A stretch of 64,000 nt of DNA. It comes from an uncultured Clostridia bacterium (GTDB lineage Bacteria; Bacillota; Clostridia; UBA1381). The DNA lies in contig CAKSFT010000007.1 in assembly GCA_934454145.1 (NCBI GenBank), forward strand, positions 1-64,000. The letters run 5' to 3'. Positions within the stretch are counted from its first letter, which is position 1. Every line of letters begins with the position of its first letter. This document shows positions 1 to 7,034 of the stretch, one piece after another. The translations under genes and the position numbers were made by a program. Below the pieces are notes generated by a model. The model worked only from the letters and a program-made list of their open reading frames with translations, was not told the origin of the DNA and did no database searches.

Positions 1-221
1 TTTCTGCAATTCTGCAAATATGGAAAAGAAGCAAGCAGATTGCTCTTTTGAGCCGCGACCGCGTATACTCATACGCCCAGCGGTGAACAAAGCGGATTGC
101 GCTCCGCTTATTTTTCTCTCTCTGCATCTTTTCTGCAATTCTGCAAATATGGAAAAGAAGCAAGCAGATTGCTCTTTTGAGCCGCGACCGCGTATACTCA
201 TACGCCGAGCGGTGAACAAAG
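1..221. repeat. Tandem intergenic repeat, two copies
   Basis: Positions 1-92 and 130-221 are the same 92-bp sequence with one difference (position 78 C, position 207 G). The period is 129 bp. The flanking tails are also related (both contain a CCGCTTATTTTTC stretch). Each copy ends in an imperfect inverted repeat of the form CGCGTATACTCATACGCC followed by GAGCGGTGAACAAAG. The first copy begins at the window edge, so the array may continue upstream. A diverged third copy lies at about 17,530-17,590. An 87-codon open frame runs through both copies, but it is only the repeat read twice. Confidence 0.85.
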
Positions 222-470
222 GTAATATGCGCCGCTTATTTTTCATATTATACACTTATATTTTAATACATTTTCATATATAAATCAAGCATTATTTTAC
301 AATTAGGGCATTTATTTTAAATTTTAAAGCGATTTTTCAGCATTACATATAAAAATTTCCGAAAAATTTATGTTTTCTCTTTTATTTGCAAAGAATTTAT
401 GGTATACTTAAAATTGGGGTATATTAAAAAATAGACTGCTATTTTTATTTTTTCAGGAAAGGTGAAAATT
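222..470. other. AT-rich upstream region of smpB
   Basis: About 250 bp of AT-rich sequence separates the repeat array from smpB. A TATACT hexamer at 403-408 could be the -10 of the smpB promoter, but no convincing -35 lies at the right distance. I see no RNA gene here; in particular there is no tmRNA. Confidence 0.4.
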
Positions 471-938
471 ATGCCGGCGGAAAATATTAAAATTATCTCT
501 CAAAACAAAAAAGCAAGACATGATTATTTCATAATTGAAACTATAGAGGCCGGCATAGAGCTTTTCGGCACCGAAGTGAAATCGGTGCGCCAAGGGAAGG
601 TCAGCCTTGCCGATGCATATGCTTCTGTGACCGACGGGGAAGTGTTTGTCAAACACATGAACATCAGCCCATATGAACAGGGGAATATCTTCAACCGCGA
701 CCCTTTGCGCGACCGCAAGCTTTTGCTGCACAAAAAGCAAATCATCAAGCTCATCGGTCAGACAAAGCAAAACGGCTTTTCTCTCATTCCGCTTTCGGTA
801 TATCTCAAAGGCTCGCTTGTAAAAGTTTCCCTTGCCGTTGTGAAGGGCAAAAAGCTTTATGACAAGCGCGAAGCCATTGCAAAAAGCGATTCTGTAAGGA
901 GAATGGACAGGGCATTCAAAGATCACAACAATAAATAA
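471..938 (+). CDS. smpB: SsrA-binding protein SmpB
   Basis: SmpB binds tmRNA and delivers it to stalled ribosomes for trans-translation. The 155-residue product has the family length and the diagnostic N-terminal run KKARHDYFI, followed by a GTEVKSVRQGK segment, and ends in a basic tail (KLYDKREAIAKSD, then RRMDRAFK). I chose the ATG at 471 because AGGAAAGG ends 8 nt before it; an in-frame GTG at 462 overlaps that ribosome binding site. The gene stands alone and is followed by a hairpin terminator shared with the convergent zinc-ribbon gene. The tmRNA gene itself is not in the window. Confidence 0.97.
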   Translation: MPAENIKIISQNKKARHDYFIIETIEAGIELFGTEVKSVRQGKVSLADAYASVTDGEVFVKHMNISPYEQGNIFNRDPLRDRKLLLHKKQIIKLIGQTKQNGFSLIPLSVYLKGSLVKVSLAVVKGKKLYDKREAIAKSDSVRRMDRAFKDHNNK

Positions 939-971
939 TCAGAGAAATAAAAATTCCGGAATGCAAAGAGT

Positions 972-1010
972 AAAGGCTGTAAAAAAATTCAGAGTTTTTT
1001 TACAGCCTTT
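972..1010. terminator. Bidirectional hairpin terminator after smpB (GGCTGT family)
   Basis: A 16-bp perfect stem (AAAGGCTGTAAAAAAA at 972-987 with its complement at 995-1010) closes a 7-nt loop. It lies between the convergent smpB and the zinc-ribbon gene and has A/T runs on both sides. It belongs to the GGCTGT-armed palindrome family found at eight gene ends in this window. Confidence 0.85.
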
Positions 1011-1015
1011 GCTCT

Positions 1016-1402
1016 TTACTCGTCTTTATAATCAATTTTTGCAAGCAAAACTGTCGCCAGCAAGGTAATCAATCCGCACAATGCGGTATCTTTGAGGCAA
1101 CTCATAAAGCTCATCATGTAAAATCCGTTAAAGAGTGATGTGATAATTGATATAAACGAGAAAAATGTTGCCGCACAGCCCAAAATGAAGGTCAACAGCG
1201 TCACCCACGATATCTTTTTAAATATCGAAACAAACATTTTTTCCGTCCTCATCTGTTCTCTCTTTTTCGGCGCCTGATATGCATACTGCGGTGCCGCCTG
1301 ATACTGTGGCTGCTGCACATTGGGCTGTCCCTGTACATGTCCGCAGGCGGGACATGCATTATTCCCTTCAGGCAACACCTTTCCGCATCTTTCACAATAC
1401 AT
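1016..1402 (-). CDS. Zinc-ribbon membrane protein
   Basis: Predicted 128-residue protein of unknown function. Residues 1-21 form a zinc ribbon with two CxxC pairs (C3/C6, C17/C20). A Q/P/Y/A-rich linker follows (about 25-45), then two probable membrane segments (about 65-92 and 103-121). This is the layout of the many zinc-ribbon membrane proteins of Bacillota, which probably place the ribbon on the cytoplasmic side. GGGAGGA precedes the ATG. It is transcribed away from the next zinc-ribbon/TM2 gene's 3' end and may share its transcript, although a hairpin lies between them. Function cannot be inferred beyond this architecture. Confidence 0.8.
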   Translation of the reverse strand: MYCERCGKVLPEGNNACPACGHVQGQPNVQQPQYQAAPQYAYQAPKKREQMRTEKMFVSIFKKISWVTLLTFILGCAATFFSFISIITSLFNGFYMMSFMSCLKDTALCGLITLLATVLLAKIDYKDE

Positions 1403-1496
1403 AATAATTCCTCCCTAAAAATACTTTTTTGCAATTACCTAAACGCTTTTTCCAGTATATCACAAAGAAATACCGTTGTCAACAATTTCAAAAAGC

Positions 1497-1524
1497 GCCG
1501 GCAAAATCACTCCGCTTTGCCGGC
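1497..1524 (-). terminator. Hairpin terminator after the TM2 gene
   Basis: GCCGGCAAA (1497-1505) pairs perfectly with TTTGCCGGC (1516-1524) around a 10-nt loop. Read on the minus strand the stem is followed by GCTTTTTG, so it probably ends transcription of the upstream zinc-ribbon/TM2 gene. Confidence 0.6.
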
Positions 1525-1538
1525 ACTCTCTTTTTGAA

Positions 1539-1967
1539 TCAATCCTTAAGCGGAATACCCTTGCCGTCCACATTTATGGAGCCTGTGAGAATCATAATTC
1601 CCTCAATCAACCCCCATATAGACATACCTGCCGTGGCAATACCGCATGTCAAAAGTCCCCCTATCACGGAAACCAGCAATTGTATAAGCGCCTTGGTCTG
1701 ATATCCCAGATAAAAATTGTGTATACCCAAGCCGCCCAGGAAAATACCCAGCAACCCTGCCGCCATTTTTGACCTCTGTTCATACCCTGCCGGTACAACA
1801 GGCTTGGTTTGCAAAGTTGCCCCGCAGCCTGTGCAGAAGCTTGCCATAGGCGCAACCTCCGCCCCGCAGTTTGGACAGTATTTTGTCCCATTTCCCTTTG
1901 CGACACCGCATTTCACGCATACCGCCGCATTGGGGTCCATTTCTCCACCACAATTTCTACAATACAT
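1539..1967 (-). CDS. Double zinc-ribbon, TM2-domain protein
   Basis: A 142-residue membrane protein with two N-terminal zinc ribbons (C3/C6/C17/C20 and C31/C34/C45/C48) followed by a TM2 domain (about 66-125). The TM2 domain is recognised by its first helix, the GGLGIHNFYLGY turn and a second helix. TM2 domains are widespread small two-helix membrane modules without a single assigned function. The start at 1967 is supported by AAGGAG 9 nt upstream; the open frame extends 15 codons further without a better site. It lies downstream of mgtE on the same strand, 129 bp away. Confidence 0.85.
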   Translation of the reverse strand: MYCRNCGGEMDPNAAVCVKCGVAKGNGTKYCPNCGAEVAPMASFCTGCGATLQTKPVVPAGYEQRSKMAAGLLGIFLGGLGIHNFYLGYQTKALIQLLVSVIGGLLTCGIATAGMSIWGLIEGIMILTGSINVDGKGIPLKD

Positions 1968-2096
1968 AACCCATTCTCCTTTTATTTTATTTTTTTGAGC
2001 ACCGCAAAGCACCGGCTCTGCAACCGCCCGTTTTTATATCAGCCGCACCGCGCGGCTTTTTAGCTTTTTTTCAATTGCTCCCCCGTTTTCGGCCGC

Positions 2097-3443
2097 TTAT
2101 ATCCCAAGCATAATCACCGCAACCCTGAAATAAACTATAAGCGAAATCGCGTCCACTATAGTCGTGATAAACGGGCTTGCCATCACCGCCGGATCAAAAC
2201 CCAGCTTTTTTGCAAACATTGGCAAAACACACCCGACAAACTTTGCAAACACGACTGTGATGACCAGGGTCACACACACAACCATCGCAACGCTCATGGT
2301 TACGCGGTCTATAATCATCAATTTTGCAAAATTTGCCGCGGCAAGCGTTATGCCGCAGAGTATCGCAACACAAAATTCTTTTCCGATTATTTTAAATATA
2401 TTCTTAAACTCAATTTCATTCAGCGAAAGTCCGCGGATAATTGTCACAGAAGTCTGGCTCCCGGCGTTTCCGGCTGTGTCCATAAACATCGGTATAAATG
2501 TCGTCAGCACGGCACATGCCCCCAGCGCACTCTCATACCCCGAGATTATACGGCTTGTGAAGGTCGCCGATATCATCAAAAGCAAAAGCCATGGTATTCT
2601 TTTTTTCCATGTTGCCCAAATCCCTGTCTGCATATACGGCTTGTCTGTCGGCGTGATTGCCGCCATCATTTCGATATCTTCCGTATTCTCCTCCTGGATT
2701 ACGTCAATGGCGTCATCAACCGTCACAATCCCCACCAGGCGCCCTTCCGTGTCCACAACCGGAAGTGCAAGAAAATCATATTTCCCAAACATCTGCGCAA
2801 CCTTTTCCTTGTCGTCCATCGTGTTTACGCATATCACATTTGTTTCCATGATATCTTCAATTTTACACGAATAGTCTGCAAGCAAAAGGTCTTTGACCGA
2901 AACAAGTCCAATCAGCTTTCTGTTTTGGTCAATCACATAGCAGGTATAGATTGTTTCTTTGTCAATGGCGATACGCCTGATTCTCGTAAACGCATCCTCC
3001 ACAGTCATAGACATTTTCAAGTCTATAAACTCTATCGTCATTATGCTCCCGGCGCTGTCCTTGGGATATTTCAGAATCTGGTTTATGCTTGAACGCGTTT
3101 CGCTGTCGGAATGTTTCAAAATTCTCTTAACCACATTCGCCGGCATCTCTTCTATAATGTCTACTGTGTCGTCGATATAAAGTTCGTCAAGAACTTCTTT
3201 CAATTCCGTATCGCTGAACCCCTCAATCAAAAGCTCCTTTGTGTCGGAATTAAGCTCCACAAAAACCTCTGCCGCAAGCTCCTTTGCAAGAATACGGAAA
3301 AGCAGCGGCAATGTGTCCTGCGGAAGCTCCTCAAAAAGCGCCGCGGCGTCTGCCGGGTTCATGTCATTCAAAATTTCCTTCAGCTCATGGTAGCGCTTTT
3401 CCAAAAGCAACCCCAATATTACTTCTTCTTTTACCTGTTCCAA
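2097..3443 (-). CDS. mgtE: Magnesium transporter MgtE
   Basis: A 448-residue MgtE-family Mg2+ channel of the cytoplasmic membrane. Order of parts: N-terminal superhelical MgtE_N domain (about 20-125), two CBS domains (about 130-250), then five predicted membrane helices (about 285-448). The transmembrane signature MDTAGNAGSQ is at 321-330. The pore-lining aspartate is present in FITTIVDAISL (D431). In this family the cytoplasmic domains sense Mg2+ and gate the pore. GGAGGGAATTGA precedes the ATG. The 150-bp leader upstream holds a 23-codon reading frame and two competing hairpins (separate entries) but does not resemble an M-box riboswitch. The gene may be read through from the penicillin-binding protein gene upstream. 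Confidence 0.96.
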   Translation of the reverse strand: MEQVKEEVILGLLLEKRYHELKEILNDMNPADAAALFEELPQDTLPLLFRILAKELAAEVFVELNSDTKELLIEGFSDTELKEVLDELYIDDTVDIIEEMPANVVKRILKHSDSETRSSINQILKYPKDSAGSIMTIEFIDLKMSMTVEDAFTRIRRIAIDKETIYTCYVIDQNRKLIGLVSVKDLLLADYSCKIEDIMETNVICVNTMDDKEKVAQMFGKYDFLALPVVDTEGRLVGIVTVDDAIDVIQEENTEDIEMMAAITPTDKPYMQTGIWATWKKRIPWLLLLMISATFTSRIISGYESALGACAVLTTFIPMFMDTAGNAGSQTSVTIIRGLSLNEIEFKNIFKIIGKEFCVAILCGITLAAANFAKLMIIDRVTMSVAMVVCVTLVITVVFAKFVGCVLPMFAKKLGFDPAVMASPFITTIVDAISLIVYFRVAVIMLGI

Positions 3444-3484
3444 TTCAATTCCCTCCTATTTTTTAATAGGGCGGAAAAACAGAT

Positions 3485-3520
3485 TTACAGGGCAAACAGA
3501 CACGGTTTCCCTGTAACCGT
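3485..3520 (-). promoter_or_regulatory. Competing hairpins before mgtE (candidate attenuator)
   Basis: Two stems share bases. Stem I pairs 3502-3507 with 3515-3520 (ACGGTT with AACCGT). Stem II pairs 3485-3492 with 3509-3516 (TTACAGGG with CCCTGTAA) and can be lengthened by AAAC/GTTT inside it. They cannot form together. Stem II contains the stop codon of the short leader frame and is followed on the minus strand by ATCTGTTTTTCC, a weak terminator-like run. A ribosome at the end of the leader could decide between the two. The role is inferred. Confidence 0.4.
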
Positions 3521-3556
3521 ACTTCGCCCGTCAGGTTTGATACTTCCCGTATCCAT
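3485..3556 (-). CDS. Possible leader peptide of mgtE (23 codons)
   Basis: A short open frame (ATG at 3556, TAA at 3487-3485) with a plausible ribosome binding site (AAAGGAAG, about 8 nt before the ATG) encodes a 23-residue peptide beginning MDTGSIKPDGR and ending TGKPCLFAL. It ends 41 nt before mgtE on the same strand. Its last codons and stop lie inside two mutually exclusive hairpins. That arrangement resembles a leader peptide in an attenuator, but I cannot show that it is translated, and I do not recognise the peptide. Confidence 0.4.
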   Translation of the reverse strand: MDTGSIKPDGRSTVTGKPCLFAL

Positions 3557-3596
3557 TTGTCCACTTCCTTTCAGAATCGTTTTATCTGCCTGATGT

Positions 3597-5864
3597 TTAG
3601 TCAAGCGATATATAGTCATCGGACGGTGTGCTTACATCGCCCGGTGTCACCATTTCCCCCGTGTCCGGCTTTTGTTCGCCGGAAGTGTGTGTGCCGCCGC
3701 CCGGTGTGGATTCACCGCCGGTGCTTTCTGTGTTGTCCGTGTTTTCCGTGCCGCCTGTTGTTTCGGGTGTTTTGTTGTCCGTTTCCTCCGTGTTTGTGGA
3801 AGAATGGCTCTTTTTGCTGTCCGATGAAGTTGTCTTATCATCTATAGATGACCGGGAACCATGCTTCAGCTTTGAATCTGAGCTGTAATAATCGCTCCCC
3901 TTTTTCACCACGGAATCCGGCGTCTCAAAATCCTTGACCTTCAAACCGTCATGGACTTTTTCCATTACCTCTCCCCATATTTTTGCCGAAATATTGTATC
4001 TTACTCCATATTTATTTATTGAATCGGGTTGGTCAAATCCATACCACACCGCGCCCACATAATATGGCGTATAGCCCACAAACCACTTGTCGCGGTTTTC
4101 GTTTGTTGTCCCCGTTTTGCCATACGTCGGCATTTCGTCAAGCTTTGCCAGTTTTCCCGTGCCGGAAGAGGTGTTTACGACATCACTCAGGATATCGGTC
4201 ATCACATACGCCGTAGATTCCTTCAGGACTCTCTTTCCCTGTGTTTTCGTTTCCAAAAGCACATTCCCTGCATGGTCGACAACCTTGGAATAGCTGTGCG
4301 GTTCAAAATACATTCCGCCGTTTGCAAACACCGCATACGCCGCCGCCATTTCTTTTGGCGTTACGCCGTTTGTGAGTCCGCCCAATGCAAGAGAACTCAG
4401 GTTCTTGTCCCGGTCGGTAAGCGTTGTTATGCCGAATTTATTTTGCAGATAATTAAAGCTTGTGGAAATGCCCAGTTTCTGCAAAACGCGCACTGCGGCG
4501 GTGTTTGAAGAAATCTGCACCGCGCGCTTGACCGAAATCGTCCCCTTGTATCCCGAATATGAATTTTTTGGCGACCAGTCACCAATGGTTATCTCCGCGT
4601 CAAGCACCTTTGTCGCGGCGTTTATGAGATCCTCCTCAATCGCCGGGGCATAAACCGAGAGCGGTTTTATGGACGAACCCGGCTGAAGCTTTGACTGCGT
4701 GGCACGGTTCAACCCTCTGTTGGTTGTCTTTTCGCCGATTCCTCCGGCAACACCCTTTATCTCGCCCGTATACGGGTCAAGGATAATCATGGCGGACTGT
4801 GCCTCTTTCTTTATGCTCGGGAAGTTCCCCTTGTTTTCATAAAAGCTTTCCACTTTTTTCTGCACCGCCGGGTCGACAGTTGCATAAATGCTTAATCCTC
4901 CGCTGTAGACAAGCTGTTCCGCCATGTCCTGGGAATAGCCTTTTTCTCTCTGCAAATCAAGCACAACCTCGTTTAAAACCGTGTCGGTAAAATATGAATA
5001 AATCCTTGTGCGCGCTTTGGTGTAATTGTCATTCAATTCCAAATCCTTCGCCATGATTTCGTCACGTTCTTCAACGCTTATCATGCCCAGCTCGCACATT
5101 TTTGTCAGGACAACATCACGCTTATATTTCGCATTGTCCGGGTGCTTCAGCGGATTGTAATATTCCGGGCGCTGAGTGATGCCGGCAATCGTCGCCGCCT
5201 CGTTCAGCGTCAGGTCTGCCGCGTCCTTGTCATAATATATGTTTGACGCCGCCTCCACGCCGTAGCAGTTGTTTGCAAGTGCAATAAGATTCAGATAAAC
5301 CGTCAGAATTTCATCTTTTGAAAGTTCTTTCTCAAGCGCAACAGCCAAAAGCATCTCTTTGATTTTTCTGCCGGCTGTTTTGTTCTTTTTCTGCGTTATA
5401 TTTTTTATGACCTGCTGTGTGATTGTACTGCCGCCGTATGAAGTGTTGCCGCCCGTCAGCTTTGCCTTTACCCAGCCGATAAAGGCGCCCGCGGTTCTTT
5501 TGATATCCACACCGTTGTGGTCATAAAAACGCTCGTCCTCAATTGCGACAATCGCCTGCTTCATAACCTTCGGAATCTCCTCCGAATCAAGCCATATCCT
5601 GTTGCCGTTGTTGTACACTTCTTCCATTTCATGTGCATTGCCCGATTCGTCGGTATAATAAATCACCGACGAATAGTTAAGTGCAAGATTCTGCACATTC
5701 ATGGCATGTATTTCCTTCACGGCAGAAGCATACATGCCTATAAGCACACCTATCCCCACTACAATCACCATGCACACCACAAGCACCGAAAGGAGAAAAA
5801 ACCTTTTTATCCCTTCATGTGATTTTGCAACCTTATGTGTCTTTTTGGCTCTCCTGGCTGACAT
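3597..5864 (-). CDS. Class A penicillin-binding protein (PBP1A type)
   Basis: Bifunctional peptidoglycan synthase, 755 residues. A basic cytoplasmic tail and one membrane anchor (about 21-46) are followed by a glycosyltransferase-51 domain with EDERFYDH (109-116, catalytic Glu) and GGSTITQQ (144-151). The transpeptidase domain has S398-x-x-K401 (in PGSSIKPL), SSN (453-455) and KTGTT (584-588). A Ser/Thr/Gly/Glu-rich disordered tail covers the last 100 residues or so. CGGAGG lies 7 nt before the ATG at 5864. The frame stays open to a GTG at 5993 with no ribosome binding site, so I exclude that extension. mgtE follows on the same strand after 153 bp. Acts on the outer face of the membrane in wall synthesis. 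Confidence 0.95.
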   Translation of the reverse strand: MSARRAKKTHKVAKSHEGIKRFFLLSVLVVCMVIVVGIGVLIGMYASAVKEIHAMNVQNLALNYSSVIYYTDESGNAHEMEEVYNNGNRIWLDSEEIPKVMKQAIVAIEDERFYDHNGVDIKRTAGAFIGWVKAKLTGGNTSYGGSTITQQVIKNITQKKNKTAGRKIKEMLLAVALEKELSKDEILTVYLNLIALANNCYGVEAASNIYYDKDAADLTLNEAATIAGITQRPEYYNPLKHPDNAKYKRDVVLTKMCELGMISVEERDEIMAKDLELNDNYTKARTRIYSYFTDTVLNEVVLDLQREKGYSQDMAEQLVYSGGLSIYATVDPAVQKKVESFYENKGNFPSIKKEAQSAMIILDPYTGEIKGVAGGIGEKTTNRGLNRATQSKLQPGSSIKPLSVYAPAIEEDLINAATKVLDAEITIGDWSPKNSYSGYKGTISVKRAVQISSNTAAVRVLQKLGISTSFNYLQNKFGITTLTDRDKNLSSLALGGLTNGVTPKEMAAAYAVFANGGMYFEPHSYSKVVDHAGNVLLETKTQGKRVLKESTAYVMTDILSDVVNTSSGTGKLAKLDEMPTYGKTGTTNENRDKWFVGYTPYYVGAVWYGFDQPDSINKYGVRYNISAKIWGEVMEKVHDGLKVKDFETPDSVVKKGSDYYSSDSKLKHGSRSSIDDKTTSSDSKKSHSSTNTEETDNKTPETTGGTENTDNTESTGGESTPGGGTHTSGEQKPDTGEMVTPGDVSTPSDDYISLD

Positions 5865-6151
5865 AATAATCCTCCGTTCCGCCGCGCCCAAAAAAGGGAA
5901 CGGCACAAATTCCGCGCCGAAAAGACCTTGGCTTTTGGGCGCTCCAAAAATATCATATGAGTCTGCAATCGGCTTCAATATACCTTCCGTCACCGTTTAC
6001 ATATTCTAACATATTATATTATAGTACAACTTTAAGATTTTTGCAACAACAATTTTATTACAAAATATTACAATGATATTTCCTTATAATGTATATTGTG
6101 CAATATAAATGGGAAAAATCAATATAACAAAAAAATTGTGGAGGAAAAGTA
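5865..6151. promoter_or_regulatory. Divergent promoter region, PBP gene and BofC-like gene
   Basis: About 290 bp between divergently transcribed genes. The part next to the PBP gene is GC-rich and contains complementary GGGCGC/GCGCCC segments (about 5885-5945) that could fold in the PBP leader. The part next to the BofC-like gene is very AT-rich and has a TATAAT at 6085-6090, but no good -35. I see no further gene. Confidence 0.4.
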
Positions 6152-6541
6152 ATGAAAGAAAATTCAAAACATATAAATATTCTTATAACAGCTCTTATAT
6201 GTCTGCTTGTCATTGTCTGCTCCGTTTTTCTTCGCCCCGTCAAACCCTCGCCGGAGGAAAAACCCGCAAAGACCGCCCCCGACAGTGTGGGGATATATCA
6301 CCCCCAGCTGACGCACGAAGAGTCCCCCTCTCCCCCGTCAGCGCCGCTGAATTATACGGTAAAGCTTGAGGACGGCACGCTGAATTTTTATCTGAATTCC
6401 GAAAACGGCATTATCCTTCTGGAGTCATCTCAAATCAATACCGCCCTTTTCCCGAAAGACGACATCACGGCACTCACGCGCGGAATCACCGCCGACACGC
6501 TTGAAGAAGGGATAGGTATAATTGAAGATTTTACAACCTGA
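6152..6541 (+). CDS. Small membrane-anchored protein with BofC C-terminal-like domain
   Basis: A 129-residue protein with one N-terminal membrane segment (about 9-27), a Pro/Glu/Ser-rich linker and a C-terminal domain of about 60 residues. That domain reads YTVKLEDGTLNFYL, then a segment ending LFPKDDITALTRGIT, then EEGIGIIEDF. The pattern (a short beta strand with DG, then LxxGI, then EE...LEDF) resembles the C-terminal domain of BofC, the forespore-expressed inhibitor of pro-sigma-K processing signals. The resemblance is from memory of the family and is only moderate, so this could be another small envelope protein of spore-formers. TGGAGG precedes the ATG. Confidence 0.6.
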   Translation: MKENSKHINILITALICLLVIVCSVFLRPVKPSPEEKPAKTAPDSVGIYHPQLTHEESPSPPSAPLNYTVKLEDGTLNFYLNSENGIILLESSQINTALFPKDDITALTRGITADTLEEGIGIIEDFTT

Positions 6542-6636
6542 GTTTAAAAAACAAAGAAAAACAAAGATTTAAAGAGATTTAAAGAGATTTTACAACCTAT
6601 TTTTGCTTAACGCGTTATATTGCTTTCCGGCAACAT

Positions 6637-6664
6637 TTGCCTATAGCAAAAAATGCGCTATAAT
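6637..6664 (+). promoter_or_regulatory. groESL promoter
   Basis: TTGCCT (6637-6642), a 16-bp spacer and TATAAT (6659-6664) form a sigma-A type promoter. The CIRCE operator begins 4 bp after the -10, as is usual for HrcA-controlled promoters. Confidence 0.65.
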
Positions 6665-6668
6665 ATAA

Positions 6669-6695
6669 TTAGCACTCAACGAGAGCGAGTGCTAA
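6669..6695. promoter_or_regulatory. CIRCE operator (HrcA site)
   Basis: TTAGCACTC (6669-6677), nine bases, then GAGTGCTAA (6687-6695): an exact match to the CIRCE consensus. HrcA binds this element and represses groESL until heat shock. The hrcA gene is not in the window. Confidence 0.97.
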
Positions 6696-6720
6696 TATTT
6701 TAGTTTGGGAGGAATTATTT

Positions 6721-7005
6721 ATGAATATTAAACCATTGGCAGACAGAGTGGTTATAAAAATGCTTGAAGCAGAAGAAACCACAAAAAGCGGCATCATACT
6801 GACAAGCGCCGCACAGGAAAAACCGCAGGTTGCCGAAATCGTTGCGGTGGGCCCCGGCGGAGTTGTCGACGGCAAAGAAATAGTTATGGAAGTGAAGGTT
6901 GGGGATAAAGTTCTTATCTCAAAATATGCCGGCACCGAAGTAAAGCTTGACGGTGAAGAATACACTATCTTAAAGCAGGGCGACATACTCGCCATTGTTG
7001 ACTGA
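6721..7005 (+). CDS. groES: Co-chaperonin GroES
   Basis: The 94-residue co-chaperonin that caps the GroEL ring in the cytoplasm. It has the full family length and landmarks: MNIKPLADRVVIK at the start, the mobile-loop region EEETTKSGIILT-like segment (about 16-30), VGPGG, GDKVLISKYAGTEVK and YTILKQGDILA near the end. GGGAGGA precedes the ATG. It is the first gene of a two-gene operon under the CIRCE operator; groEL begins 29 nt downstream. Confidence 0.98.
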   Translation: MNIKPLADRVVIKMLEAEETTKSGIILTSAAQEKPQVAEIVAVGPGGVVDGKEIVMEVKVGDKVLISKYAGTEVKLDGEEYTILKQGDILAIVD

Positions 7006-7034
7006 TAAAAAAAATAAGAAAGGATTTGACAGAT

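Noticed and set aside
1..221. Start of a CRISPR array
   Set aside because: Only two long (92-bp) repeats with a 37-bp gap, no short regular repeats and no cas genes.
20..283. An 87-codon plus-strand open frame at the window start
   Set aside because: It consists of the tandem repeat read twice, so the peptide repeats itself, and there is no ribosome binding site.
939..1015. tmRNA gene next to smpB
   Set aside because: Neither flank of smpB has a tmRNA-like acceptor stem or tag-peptide sequence; only a terminator is present.
3444..3596. M-box magnesium riboswitch before mgtE
   Set aside because: The leader is short and lacks the conserved M-box core; the visible stems fit a small attenuator instead.
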